A stretch of 48,064 nucleotides of DNA from Gemmatimonadota bacterium (GTDB taxonomy: Bacteria > Gemmatimonadota > Gemmatimonadetes > Gemmatimonadales > Gemmatimonadaceae), in assembly GCA_021324635.1 (NCBI GenBank), contig JAJPIS010000120.1, positions 1 through 48,064 on the forward strand, read 5' to 3'. Position numbers and translations under genes: made by a program. A model generated the notes under the pieces. That model searched no databases and had not been told where the DNA came from. It saw nothing but the letters and a program-made list of their open reading frames with translations. Below are positions 1-7,145 of this stretch, piece after piece; positions within the stretch are counted from its first letter, which is position 1; every line of letters begins with the position of its first letter.

Positions 1-72
1 ACCGATCTGCAACCGCAGGCCGACCGGTTGGCCGCCAGGCCGACTTGCGTGCCCCAATCCGGGGCGAACGCA

Positions 73-144
73 CTGGGGCGGCAGGACTCGAACCTGCAAC
101 TTCCCGGTTAACAGCCGGGCGCTCTGCCATTGAGCTACACCCCA
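73..144 (-). tRNA. tRNA-Asn (anticodon GTT)
   Basis: Read on the minus strand this folds as a full cloverleaf: a 7-bp acceptor stem (TGGGGTG with CGCCCCA, one G-T pair), a D arm, an anticodon stem CCCGG/CCGGG around the loop CTGTTAA, and a T arm with GGTTCGAGTCC. The anticodon is GTT, which reads AAC/AAU, so the tRNA carries asparagine. The discriminator base is G, as is usual for tRNA-Asn. No CCA is encoded after it, so the 3' end would be added by tRNA nucleotidyltransferase. Confidence 0.95.
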
Positions 145-249
145 ATCCGGCCCCGAGGCGGCGCGGAGGGATCGGTAACCTAGCGCCCCGGTCGGCCCTG
201 AGGGAGTCCGCCGGTCCCCGGCACCGCATGCGGGCGAACGGCGGTCCGT

Positions 250-292
250 GGGAGCCCGCGAGACGCGCACGGGGAGCCCACGAGACGCGCAC
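250..292. repeat. two-copy 22-bp tandem duplication
   Basis: A 21-bp unit starting GGGAGCCC and ending GACGCGCAC occurs at 250-270 and again at 272-292 with one mismatch (G to A) and a 1-nt spacer. It lies between the tRNA and the 3' end of the minus-strand secreted-protein gene. I see no gene in 145-341. Confidence 0.6.
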
Positions 293-341
293 GATGCGTC
301 CCGCGGTGCCCGCAGCGCTGCGCGCTGGCGCGTCCGGCCCC

Positions 342-1298
342 TCAGCGCGCCGCGGTGCGCGCGGCTGGGAGCGGCGAGACGGTCGACTGGATGGTCTGCT
401 GGATCGGCATGCTCTCGATCCCGGAGTCCGGGACCGCCATCCGCATCTGGTGCGTCTGATTGGTCGACTCGCCGAGGAACACACCGGACGTGCCGACGTA
501 GGCCACGCCGCGGATCGTGCCGTCCGCCGACAGCTCGACGTGGTGCGTCGCGTCGGTGGCCGTCCCGGTCGTCGCCAACGTCGCACTGCGCTCGACGCGC
601 CAGGCGGGCTGGCCCGCGTAGGTGGTGTCTCCCGTCACCCTGGAGGTGCTCACGGTCAGCGTGGTCGTGTTGAAGCCGCTCTTGGTCACCGTGTCGCGGG
701 TGCTGTCCACCCAGGCCGTCCCGGGATGCACGTCGGCGCTCGGGAAGGGAACGAGGAACCGGCGGAACGCCCGATACAGCGCCGTCTCCACGCCCGGCGG
801 TGTCCCCGGCGGCGGCGCGAACGCATACACGCGTCCCTGCGGCGAGATGAGCCCCGTGAGCTTGGCGCCCTGGATGCCGGCGACGCTGGGCGGCGGTGCA
901 TCGAGCGTCGCCGTCACGTACACGGTGTCGATCGCGACCGCGATCGACATGGTGTCCCGCGCCCGACGCGCCAGTGTGACGGTCACGTCCATGGTCGTCG
1001 TCTGCGAGAACTCGAACGGCGCCCGCCCGCCGGCCTGGTTCTGGGTCCGCTTGACGACGGTGACGAGGCGGTAGCGATGCGTGCCGGCCGTGTATGCGAA
1101 CGGCGCCGCGCGCGACGCGCGGGCCGGGTCGGGCGCCGTCGTCGCGTGCCCCGCGGGCGATCCCGTCCGCTCGGCCGCGGCCGCGGCCGGTCGGGTGCCG
1201 CCGACACCCGCTCCCATGACCACGACCGCGATCGCCATCGCCATCGCGACCCGAGGCGTCAGCCGCCGCCCCGCCGAGCATGCAGAGTGTAGCATCAC
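342..1298 (-). CDS. secreted hypothetical protein
   Basis: A 318-residue protein with an N-terminal signal peptide: a basic stretch (RRLTPR), a hydrophobic run around residues 18-33 and an Ala-rich likely cleavage region near 38-42. The mature part is rich in Thr, Val and Ser with alternating hydrophobic residues, consistent with a beta-rich periplasmic or outer-membrane-associated protein. I see no catalytic motif and do not recognise a family. A run of six or more G lies about 6 nt before the ATG on the minus strand and is a good ribosome binding site. It diverges from the LytS-type kinase gene at 1507. Function unknown. Confidence 0.8.
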   Translation of the reverse strand: MMLHSACSAGRRLTPRVAMAMAIAVVVMGAGVGGTRPAAAAAERTGSPAGHATTAPDPARASRAAPFAYTAGTHRYRLVTVVKRTQNQAGGRAPFEFSQTTTMDVTVTLARRARDTMSIAVAIDTVYVTATLDAPPPSVAGIQGAKLTGLISPQGRVYAFAPPPGTPPGVETALYRAFRRFLVPFPSADVHPGTAWVDSTRDTVTKSGFNTTTLTVSTSRVTGDTTYAGQPAWRVERSATLATTGTATDATHHVELSADGTIRGVAYVGTSGVFLGESTNQTHQMRMAVPDSGIESMPIQQTIQSTVSPLPAARTAAR

Positions 1299-1506
1299 GA
1301 TCCCCCCCGTGGGCCACCCTGGGCCTCCCCTAAGTTACCGCAGGACCGCCCGGGAATCGGCGAGGCCCCGGCGGCGTCATATCCTGGGCCGCTCGGCCGT
1401 TCATTCTTCCGGCTGCCGTCTGTCGTCATCCCTGCCCTCGTGCCCCTGCCGTCGTGCACCGCTTCCGCCGTGACCGGCCGGCTCGCAATATGGAGAGATA
1501 TCTGAC

Positions 1507-3009
1507 GTGAGCGCGGGGATGGTCCAGCTTTCCTCGCCTGAGCTTGCGCCTCCCGCGGCGGGCGACGGCGTGGTGCGTTCCGGGCACGAGTCACCGGCCG
1601 GCCCGGCGGGCGCGCGGCCCGTGGGGCCGCCCGGCGGGTCGGCCAATGGGCCGCTCACTGGGCCGCCTGGCGCGTCACCCGCCGGCGCGCCCGATCGCGT
1701 CCGCTCCGGCGGGCCGGAGCGCCTGATCGCCGGTGCGGCCGGCGCGGGGCTGGCGGAGGGGTCGCCCGCGGTCGGGATGGGAGAGCCGCTCGCCGAGCTG
1801 CGGGACCGCGCCGAACGTCGCCTCAATGGCGTTCGGGCCGCCGTGCTCGCCCTCCTCGCCACGGCCGCCCTCGCCTACGCCCCGACGCTCACGCCCGCGC
1901 TCCGGCTCGTCAATGTCGCGATCCTCGTGCCGACGCTCGCCTGGACACTCGGCCAGTATCTCGTCTGGTACCGCCGGCCGCGGCTCCCGGCCTGGATCAC
2001 GGTCGCCAATCCGGTCGTCGACATCACCGCGGTCACCGCCAGCATGGCGGGATACGCGCTCGCCGGCTCCGCGGCTCTCGCCCTCCGGGCCCCGATGTTC
2101 CTCGCGTACTTCGTCATCCTCGCGGCTCGCCCGGTCGCGTCCTCCACCCGCCGCACGGCCGCCGTCGCGAGTCTCGCGGTCGCCGAGTACGGCGCGCTCC
2201 TCTGGGTCCTCGTCCATGCCCACCGCGTCGCGCTCACCGCCAGCCCGCTGGCGGCCGCCGGCGGACTCAGCGTCGCGCCGCTCGACGAGGGCGCGAAGTT
2301 GCTGCTCCTCACCGTCGCCGGCGCCGTCGCCACCTATGCCACCGCCTGGCAGGAGCGGCTCGTGCTCGCCTACAATCTCGCGTCGCGCGAGCGCGAGCGG
2401 CTCGAGGTGCGGCTCACCCGCGCCCAGCTCGAGCGCCTCAAGCACCAGCTCCAGCCACATTTTCTCTTCAACGCGCTCAACGCCATCACGGCCCTCATCC
2501 CGACCGACGCCCGCGCGGCCCAGCGGACGGTGCACGGACTCGGTCAGCTCCTGCGCCTGTCGCTCGACAGCGCGGAGGAGCACGAGGTCCCGCTGTCACG
2601 GGAGTTGGAGCTGCTGGGACACTATCTGGACATCCAACACATCCGGTTCCAGGACCGGATCGCGGTCCGCGTCGATGCGCCGCCCGAGCTCGCGCAAGCG
2701 ATCGTCCCCAACCTGCTGCTCCAGCCACTCGTCGAGAACGCGATCCGGCACGGCATCGGCCCACGCGCCGCCGGCGGGCGGATCGAGGTCGTGATCAGCC
2801 GCGACGGACCCTGGCTCCGCCTGCGCGTCGCCGACGACGGCGTCGGCGCGGCCATCGACGCCGACGGCACACTCGCGCGCGAAGGCGTGGGCCTCGGCAA
2901 CACTCGCGCGCGGCTGCGCCACCTGTACGGTGACCGGCAGCGCCTCATCGTCTCGACCACGCCCGGCACCGGGTTCACCGTCGACATCGCCCTGCCATTC
3001 CGCGAATGA
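1507..3009 (+). CDS. LytS/YehU-type sensor histidine kinase
   Basis: A 500-residue membrane sensor kinase. Residues 1-90 are a Pro/Gly/Ala-rich extension; hydrophobic segments (roughly 108-126, 134-155, 165-205, 215-237, 262-280) form about six membrane spans; a short coiled coil (284-312) leads to the HisKA_7TM/LytS-type phosphoacceptor region with KHQLQPHFLFN (His318). The C-terminal ATPase domain shows the N box (PLVENAIRHG), DDGVG and GLGNTRARL. The GTG start at 1507 has GGAGAG about 7 nt upstream; an ATG at 1777, just before the first span, is an alternative that would remove the low-complexity extension. Its stop overlaps the next ATG (ATGA), so it is co-translated with the LytTR regulator, its presumed partner. 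The signal sensed cannot be read from the sequence. Confidence 0.93.
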   Translation: MSAGMVQLSSPELAPPAAGDGVVRSGHESPAGPAGARPVGPPGGSANGPLTGPPGASPAGAPDRVRSGGPERLIAGAAGAGLAEGSPAVGMGEPLAELRDRAERRLNGVRAAVLALLATAALAYAPTLTPALRLVNVAILVPTLAWTLGQYLVWYRRPRLPAWITVANPVVDITAVTASMAGYALAGSAALALRAPMFLAYFVILAARPVASSTRRTAAVASLAVAEYGALLWVLVHAHRVALTASPLAAAGGLSVAPLDEGAKLLLLTVAGAVATYATAWQERLVLAYNLASRERERLEVRLTRAQLERLKHQLQPHFLFNALNAITALIPTDARAAQRTVHGLGQLLRLSLDSAEEHEVPLSRELELLGHYLDIQHIRFQDRIAVRVDAPPELAQAIVPNLLLQPLVENAIRHGIGPRAAGGRIEVVISRDGPWLRLRVADDGVGAAIDADGTLAREGVGLGNTRARLRHLYGDRQRLIVSTTPGTGFTVDIALPFRE

Positions 3010-3953
3010 CTGCCCGCGTCCCGTCCTCGTCGGCCGCGTCCGCCGCGTCGCAGTCGCCGCCTCCCCCCGACGCGGCCGCGACGACAGCGGCATCCGCAGA
3101 GCCTGCACCTGCGTCCGCGCCGGCGTCGGCGGCGGCCGCCGCCGCACGCCCGCTCCGCGTCCTCATTGTCGACGACGAGCCGCTCGCGCGCGCCCGCCTG
3201 CGCGAGCTGCTGGCCGACGATCCCGATGTCGAGGTCATCGCCGAGTACGCCAATGGCGCCGACGCCGTCGCCGGCATCCCGCGCGACGCGCCCGACCTGG
3301 TCCTGCTCGACATCCAGATGCCGGAGCTCGATGGCTTCGCGGTCGTCCGCGCCGTCGGGCCGGAGCGCATGCCGGCGGTCGTCTTCGTCACCGCGTCGGA
3401 CGCGCACGCCGTGCGCGCCTTCGAGGTCCACGCCGTCGACTACGTGCTCAAGCCGGTCGATCGGGATCGCCTGATCGAAGCGGTGCGCCGCGCCAAGCAC
3501 CGGATCGCCGGGGCCGGCGCCGGGACGGCCGGCGACCAGGAGGTCCGGGACCGGCTCGCCCGGCTCATCGCCGAAGTCTCGGCCGCGGTCGCCAGCGGCG
3601 CGGGCGCCCCACGCGCCGGCACGGGCCGGCTCGCCGTCAAGAGCGACGGCCGCGTGCTCTTCGTCCGCACCAGCGACGTGGATTGGATCGAGGCGATGGA
3701 CAACTATGTCCGACTGCACGCCGGGCGCGACGTCCACGTCATGCGCGAGACGCTCTCGCACCTCGAGGAGCGCCTGCCCCGCGGCACCTTCCTGCGGATC
3801 CACCGCTCCACGATCGTGAACGTCGAACGCATCCGCGAAGTCCAGCCGTGGTTCGCGGGCGACTACGTCCTGATCCTCACCGACGGCACCAAGTTGACGA
3901 CCGGCCGGCGCTATCGCGCCGCCGTCCAGGCGCTGCTCGAGCGCCCGCTCTGA
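3006..3953 (+). CDS. LytR/AlgR-type response regulator with LytTR DNA-binding domain
   Basis: A 315-residue regulator. Residues 1-48 are an Ala/Ser/Pro-rich tail; a receiver domain (50-165) has the acidic pair DDE (56-58), the phosphoacceptor Asp102 in LLDIQMPELDG, a Thr switch residue in FVTASD and Lys in YVLKPVD. A LytTR domain follows (about 210-312) with the typical IHRSTIVN and TDGTKLTTGRRY segments; such domains bind direct repeats upstream of target genes. It overlaps the kinase stop by 4 nt. LytTR regulators next to LytS kinases usually control envelope or transport genes; no target site in this window can be assigned with confidence. Confidence 0.94.
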   Translation: MTARVPSSSAASAASQSPPPPDAAATTAASAEPAPASAPASAAAAAARPLRVLIVDDEPLARARLRELLADDPDVEVIAEYANGADAVAGIPRDAPDLVLLDIQMPELDGFAVVRAVGPERMPAVVFVTASDAHAVRAFEVHAVDYVLKPVDRDRLIEAVRRAKHRIAGAGAGTAGDQEVRDRLARLIAEVSAAVASGAGAPRAGTGRLAVKSDGRVLFVRTSDVDWIEAMDNYVRLHAGRDVHVMRETLSHLEERLPRGTFLRIHRSTIVNVERIREVQPWFAGDYVLILTDGTKLTTGRRYRAAVQALLERPL

Positions 3954-3957
3954 CCGA

Positions 3958-3982
3958 CCGGCCGGCGGGGATCGCCGGCCGG
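3958..3982 (+). terminator. GC hairpin just after the LytTR regulator
   Basis: Perfect 10-bp arms (CCGGCCGGCG and CGCCGGCCGG) flank a 5-nt loop GGGAT, starting 5 nt after the stop codon of the regulator. There is no T tract after it, so it may act with Rho or as an mRNA 3' stabiliser rather than as a strict intrinsic terminator. In the rest of 3983-4244 I see only GC-rich sequence and G-rich runs, with no gene. Confidence 0.5.
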
Positions 3983-4244
3983 CTGGTGAGCTCGGCGAGC
4001 GCGGCGCCGCTCGCCCCCCCGGTCCTGTCATTCGCCCCTGGCGGATGCGCCGGCCGCCTTGCGTCCACTACTGTTCCGTCCACGACTGCGGGCCATGCTG
4101 CAACAGCACCGGGTCAGGCGGGGACGGGGGATGGGGGATGGGTCCTGGGGGCAGGGGTGGGGATCCGCGCGTGTGCGCACGTCATCGATGCAGACAATCA
4201 CTCGGCTGGTCGCGCCGAGCATCCATTTTTTCGTCGGGGCAGAG

Positions 4245-5171
4245 ATGGGACGGTCACCGGAGATCCGAGGACGTGGGGGTGAGCGGTCGCCGCACGCGCG
4301 CGGGCGCCTTGCGGCGCTCGGTGTCGGCGTCGGGCTCGTGGCGAGCGTCTGGGCCCAGGTCGCGGCCGCGCAGTGCCGCCCGCCCGCGAGCAGCAACGAG
4401 GCCAAGCTCCTCGCGTTCTACGAGGCGCCGATCGTCTTCTCGACCGTCGACGCGCCGGTCGCCAGCCGCTTCGGCGACGTCTCGCTGACCGGTGAGCTGA
4501 CCGGCGTGCCGTCGCCGAGCACCGCGTTGACGCGGACGAGCGTGTGCTTCGTGGCCAAGCAGGAAGGGTCGCACCTCGCCCCCGTGCTGCCGCGGCTGCG
4601 ACTCACGGTCGCGCTACCGGCCGGGTTCTCCCTCGAGGGGAGCTACCTCCCGCCCGTGACGGTGGACCGCGCGAAGCCCAATCTCGGCAGCCTCGCGCTC
4701 GCCTACGCGCACGCGCTGATCGTGCCGCCGGCGGGCATGTCGGGGACGGTGGTCACCCTCGGCCTGCGCGCGCACGGCACGATGGGGGGCGTCACCGGCC
4801 CGATCACCTGCGCGCCGGGTGTCCTCCAGCAGACCAACCCGGTCCAGCCGTGCTACGGCACACGCCCGTCGTCCGACACGTTCCATCCGACCTCGGTCGG
4901 CGGGGAGGGCACGGTCGGCGTCGCCCATGGTGTCGTGACCGCCTTCGGCGGCGTGGGCTACACCTGGCTCGCTCCGCACTTCCGCGTGGGCTTTACCGAC
5001 CTCAATGGTGCCACGGACCGGACGCTCGTCGAGGTCGATCTCCAGCGGGCGGCCCTGCTGGGCGGCGTCAGTGTCCGCATCGCCGGCCCTCTCGACGCCG
5101 CGGGCGAGGTGTACTCCGTCCCGGCGGATGTCACCACGTGGCGCCTGTCGGCCCGGTACCGGCTGCCGTAG
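4245..5171 (+). CDS. exported hypothetical protein, possible outer-membrane-type beta protein
   Basis: From the ATG at 4245 the product is 308 residues: a basic N-region (to about residue 24), a hydrophobic core GVGVGLVASVWA and a likely signal peptidase I site after AAAQ, leaving a mature N-terminal Cys-Arg-Pro. The mature protein has four Cys and many short alternating hydrophobic stretches (for example LRLTVALPAGFSLEG, VTLGLRAHGTMGG, WRLSARYRLP), ending in a hydrophobic/aromatic strand, as in outer-membrane beta barrels. I do not recognise a named family. In-frame upstream starts exist (ATG 4188), but 4245 gives the most normal signal peptide. Confidence 0.75.
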   Translation: MGRSPEIRGRGGERSPHARGRLAALGVGVGLVASVWAQVAAAQCRPPASSNEAKLLAFYEAPIVFSTVDAPVASRFGDVSLTGELTGVPSPSTALTRTSVCFVAKQEGSHLAPVLPRLRLTVALPAGFSLEGSYLPPVTVDRAKPNLGSLALAYAHALIVPPAGMSGTVVTLGLRAHGTMGGVTGPITCAPGVLQQTNPVQPCYGTRPSSDTFHPTSVGGEGTVGVAHGVVTAFGGVGYTWLAPHFRVGFTDLNGATDRTLVEVDLQRAALLGGVSVRIAGPLDAAGEVYSVPADVTTWRLSARYRLP

Positions 5172-5332
5172 TCATGCGGCCGGCGACCAGCCCGCCACGC
5201 GGGCCCACGAACGGCTCGGACCACGTGCGCCGCCCGCCGCCGGGCCACGCGACCGACGGCGCCGCGCCCGGGGCGCCGTCCACGGGCCGGGACCCGGTCG
5301 TGCCACCCGGCGGCGGCCGCAGGCGCCCCGGC

Positions 5333-5650
5333 ATGATGACGCTGCTCCGCTGGGCCGTGGCGCTCATCTTCCTCGGGGCCGGCGCGGCGAAGCTCGTCGG
5401 CATTCCCTCGACCGTGGCGCTCTTCGAGGCCGTGGGGTTCGGCCAGTGGTTCCGGATCGGCGTCGGATCGGTCGAGGTCGTGGGTGCTGCGCTCCTCGCC
5501 TCGCCGCTGACCGCGCTTCCCGCGGCCGTCGGGCTGTCGTTGTTGATGGTGGGCGCGGCGGGGACGGAGGTCGTCGTGCTCCACCGGCCTCCCGTGCTTT
5601 CCGGGGCGATGCTCCTTGCCCTGCTGATGGTCGCCTGGCACGAGCGGTGA
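5333..5650 (+). CDS. DoxX-like small membrane protein
   Basis: A 105-residue protein with four predicted membrane spans: LLRWAVALIFLGAGAAKLVG, VGSVEVVGAALLAS, ALPAAVGLSLLMVGAAGTE and GAMLLALLMVAW. The GxAKLxG end of the first span followed by a conserved F-x-x-x-G-F-G-Q-W-F segment is the DoxX/DoxX-like pattern. Members are often linked to thiosulfate or thiol redox metabolism, which fits the sulfurtransferase downstream, but a promoter and leader separate the two. Tandem ATGs lie at 5333 and 5336; an in-frame ATG at 5174 would add 53 mostly Pro/Arg/Gly residues and looks less likely. Confidence 0.75.
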   Translation: MMTLLRWAVALIFLGAGAAKLVGIPSTVALFEAVGFGQWFRIGVGSVEVVGAALLASPLTALPAAVGLSLLMVGAAGTEVVVLHRPPVLSGAMLLALLMVAWHER

Positions 5651-5681
5651 GTCGGCCTCGCCGGCACCCGCTGTCCGCCGC

Positions 5682-5710
5682 TTGACCCCTCCCTCCGCGC
5701 TGAGTAGCCT
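5682..5710 (+). promoter_or_regulatory. sigma-70-type promoter of the leader peptide/sulfurtransferase unit
   Basis: A -35 box TTGACC (5682-5687) and a -10 box TAGCCT (5705-5710) are separated by exactly 17 nt. Counting 7 nt from the end of the -10 box puts the transcription start on the A of the ATG at 5717, so the transcript should be leaderless. This is the best promoter I can see in the window. Confidence 0.75.
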
Positions 5711-5716
5711 ACGGCC

Positions 5717-5794
5717 ATGCACGTCCGCGGAACCTGTTGTCGCCTCCTCACGGCCGCTCTCATGCGGCCGGGCCGGCACGCGGGCGTGAGCTGA
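5717..5794 (+). CDS. leaderless Cys-Cys leader peptide (attenuator peptide)
   Basis: A 25-codon ORF starting exactly at the predicted transcription start. The peptide begins MHVRGTCCRLLTAAL and ends GVS. Codons 7 and 8 (5735-5740) are tandem TGT Cys codons, notable in a GC-rich genome where TGC would be expected. It lies between a consensus promoter and an intrinsic terminator, upstream of a sulfurtransferase gene, and its 3' half contains one arm of the competing hairpins. Known parallel: leaderless polycysteine short ORFs act as cysteine-responsive attenuators upstream of sulfur genes in mycobacteria. The most likely role is that ribosomes pause on the Cys codons when charged tRNA-Cys is scarce. 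The peptide itself probably has no separate function. Confidence 0.7.
   Translation: MHVRGTCCRLLTAALMRPGRHAGVS
5751..5778 (+). promoter_or_regulatory. attenuator segments 1 and 2 (pause/protector hairpin)
   Basis: Segment 1, CGGCCGC (5751-5757), pairs perfectly with GCGGCCG (5764-5770) across a 6-nt loop. Segment 2 extends to 5778: GGCCGGCA (5771-5778) is the exact complement of TGCCGGCC (5816-5823), which overlaps the 5' arm of the terminator. Pairing 1:2 and pairing 2:3 therefore compete. Segment 1 begins 10 nt after the second Cys codon, within reach of a ribosome stalled there. Confidence 0.6.
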
Positions 5795-5815
5795 TCTGCT
5801 TCCATCCTCCGCACC

Positions 5816-5850
5816 TGCCGGCCGCTCATCAGGGCGGCCGTTTTGTTTTT
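5816..5850 (+). terminator. intrinsic terminator of the sulfurtransferase leader (attenuator segments 3 and 4)
   Basis: CGGCCGC (5819-5825) and GCGGCCG (5834-5840) form a perfect 7-bp GC stem with an 8-nt loop, followed by TTTTGTTTTT (5841-5850). This is a rare T tract for this sequence and a textbook intrinsic terminator. It lies 22 nt after the leader-peptide stop codon and 50 nt before the sulfurtransferase start, so it would cut off transcription of that gene unless segment 3 is captured by segment 2. Confidence 0.85.
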
Positions 5851-5899
5851 CCGTGAGCGTGGCACCGGCCGCCGTACCCTTCACATCGGAGCTGCATCC

Positions 5900-6835
5900 A
5901 TGGCACCCGCGACTGTGACTCCACTGGCCTCACCGACCATTACGGCCGGCGCCGTCGACCCGGCGATCGCGGCCAAGCAGTACGCGCACCCGGAAGTCCT
6001 CGTGACCACGTCCTGGCTCGCCCAGCATCTGAACGACCCGTCCATCCGCGTGATCGAGAGTGACGAGGACGTATTGCTCTACGACACCGGCCACATCCCT
6101 GGGGCGCAGAAAGTCGATTGGCATCAGGATCTCAACGACCCCGTCGTGCGCGACTATCTCTCACGGGAACAGTTCCAGTCGCTCCTGCGGCGGCTCGGGA
6201 TCGACGACTCGACCACCGTCGTCTTCTACGGCGACAAGAACAACTGGTGGGCGACCTACGCGTTCTGGGTCTTCCAGCTCTTCGGCTTCACCAACGCCGC
6301 GATCCTCGACGGCGGCCGCAGCAAGTGGGAGTCCGAGTCCCGCCCGCTGGTCACCGAGGTGCGCCGCTACGCTCCGACACACTACGTCGCGAGGGAGCGG
6401 TCGGACGAGCGCATCCGCGCCTTCTTCGACGAAGTCCGGCAGCACCTGGGGTCGCGTGGCAAGCTCGTCGATGTCCGATCGCCGCAGGAGTACACCGGCG
6501 AGAAGCTCCACATGCCCGACTACCCGCAGGAGGGGACACTCCGGGGTGGGCACATCCCGAGCGCCAGGAGCGTGCCCTGGGCCCGTGCCGCCAACGCGGA
6601 CGGCACGTTCAAGCCGGCCGCCGAGTTGCGCGCGATCTACGAGGCGGAGCAGGGCCTCCGGCCGACCGACGATGTGATCACCTACTGCCGCATCGGCGAG
6701 CGCTCCTCGCACACCTGGTTCGTGCTCACGTATCTCCTCGGCTACCCACGGGTCCGGAACTACGACGGCAGTTGGACCGAGTGGGGGAACGCCGTGCGGG
6801 CGCCGATCGAGAAGGGCGCGGGCGCGGCGGCGTAA
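5900..6835 (+). CDS. thiosulfate sulfurtransferase (tandem rhodanese)
   Basis: A 311-residue protein with two rhodanese domains (about 34-150 and 175-305). The first, inactive repeat has the [13 protein letters not shown] segment; the second carries [25 protein letters not shown] and the active-site loop with Cys263 in CRIGERSS, which takes the sulfane sulfur. Length and motifs match CysA/SseA-type thiosulfate:cyanide sulfurtransferases. It has no signal peptide and so should be cytoplasmic. The ATG at 5900 has CGGAG 8-9 nt upstream; no start upstream of it shows conserved sequence. The Cys-Cys leader peptide and terminator upstream suggest induction by cysteine shortage. Confidence 0.94.
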   Translation: MAPATVTPLASPTITAGAVDPAIAAKQYAHPEVLVTTSWLAQHLNDPSIRVIESDEDVLLYDTGHIPGAQKVDWHQDLNDPVVRDYLSREQFQSLLRRLGIDDSTTVVFYGDKNNWWATYAFWVFQLFGFTNAAILDGGRSKWESESRPLVTEVRRYAPTHYVARERSDERIRAFFDEVRQHLGSRGKLVDVRSPQEYTGEKLHMPDYPQEGTLRGGHIPSARSVPWARAANADGTFKPAAELRAIYEAEQGLRPTDDVITYCRIGERSSHTWFVLTYLLGYPRVRNYDGSWTEWGNAVRAPIEKGAGAAA

Positions 6836-6873
6836 CGGGGACGGCGTAACGGGGACGGCGTAGCGGGGACGGC
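6832..6873. repeat. three 14-bp tandem repeats at the sulfurtransferase stop codon
   Basis: The unit GTAACGGGGACGGC occurs at 6832-6845, 6846-6859 and, with one change, 6860-6873. The first copy contains the TAA stop of the sulfurtransferase, so the array begins inside the gene end and repeats the stop region. Confidence 0.85.
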
Positions 6874-6890
6874 GTCGCGCGTCGGGTTGC

Positions 6891-6990
6891 ACGACGCAGC
6901 ACGACGCAGCACGACCCGGCACGACCCGGCACGACCCGGCACGACCCGGCACGACCCGGCACGACGCAGCACCACCCGGCACGGTGTAGC
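6891..6990. repeat. ten-unit array of 10-bp tandem repeats
   Basis: Ten contiguous 10-bp units in perfect register: two ACGACGCAGC, five ACGACCCGGC (6911-6960), one ACGACGCAGC and two degenerate units. It fills the gap between the sulfurtransferase and the TetR control region. The units are close to one helical turn in length, so any protein contact would repeat on the same DNA face. It has no spacers, so it is not a CRISPR. Confidence 0.92.
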
Positions 6991-7030
6991 CCAGCCGCGG
7001 CGCACGCCAGCGGACGCGCGTGGGGCCGTC

Positions 7031-7054
7031 CGAGGGGTACCGGGGTACCCCTCG
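7031..7054. promoter_or_regulatory. 24-bp palindrome upstream of the TetR gene
   Basis: Perfect 11-bp arms, CGAGGGGTACC and GGTACCCCTCG, separated by GG. It may be a terminator hairpin for the upstream unit (no T tract follows) or a regulator binding site. It lies 9 nt upstream of the proposed -35 box of the TetR promoter. Confidence 0.5.
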
Positions 7055-7062
7055 CCGGCGCC

Positions 7063-7098
7063 TTGCGATATATCGAGGGCCATTTTACGATATATCGC
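7063..7098 (+). promoter_or_regulatory. promoter of the TetR/efflux operon overlapped by paired palindromic operators
   Basis: TTGCGA (7063-7068) and TACGAT (7086-7091) are 17 nt apart and form a plausible sigma-70 promoter. The 10-bp palindrome CGATATATCG occurs twice, at 7066-7075 and 7088-7097, covering parts of both boxes; together they form 11-bp inverted arms (7065-7075 and 7088-7098). AT-rich palindromes placed on both boxes in GC-rich DNA are the expected arrangement for autorepression by the adjacent TetR-family protein (inference). Confidence 0.6.
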
Positions 7099-7124
7099 AC
7101 GTAATAACGGGCGTTCAGCTATAT

Positions 7125-7140
7125 GCAAGCACTTACTTGC
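7125..7140. promoter_or_regulatory. inverted repeat in the 5' region of the TetR gene
   Basis: GCAAG and CTTGC arms are separated by CACTTA, 6 nt before the proposed TetR start codon. The site is short, but its size and place fit a TetR-family operator or a small 5' UTR structure. Confidence 0.4.
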
Positions 7141-7145
7141 CTTCG

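Noticed and set aside
73-144. tRNA as an integration site with a genomic island next to it
   Set aside because: I see no integrase, no direct repeat of the tRNA 3' end and no change in base composition in the following genes.
4059-4244. Longer N-terminus for the exported protein at 4245
   Set aside because: Starts at 4059 (TTG) and 4188 would place 20-60 extra residues before the signal peptide and have no better translation signal.
5717-5900. Known riboswitch (for example a SAM or cobalamin element) instead of a peptide attenuator
   Set aside because: I cannot find the conserved core motifs of these classes, and the leader ORF with Cys codons plus alternative hairpins explains the region fully.
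6891-6990. Possible CRISPR array
   Set aside because: The repeats are 10 bp, contiguous and without spacers, and no cas genes are nearby.
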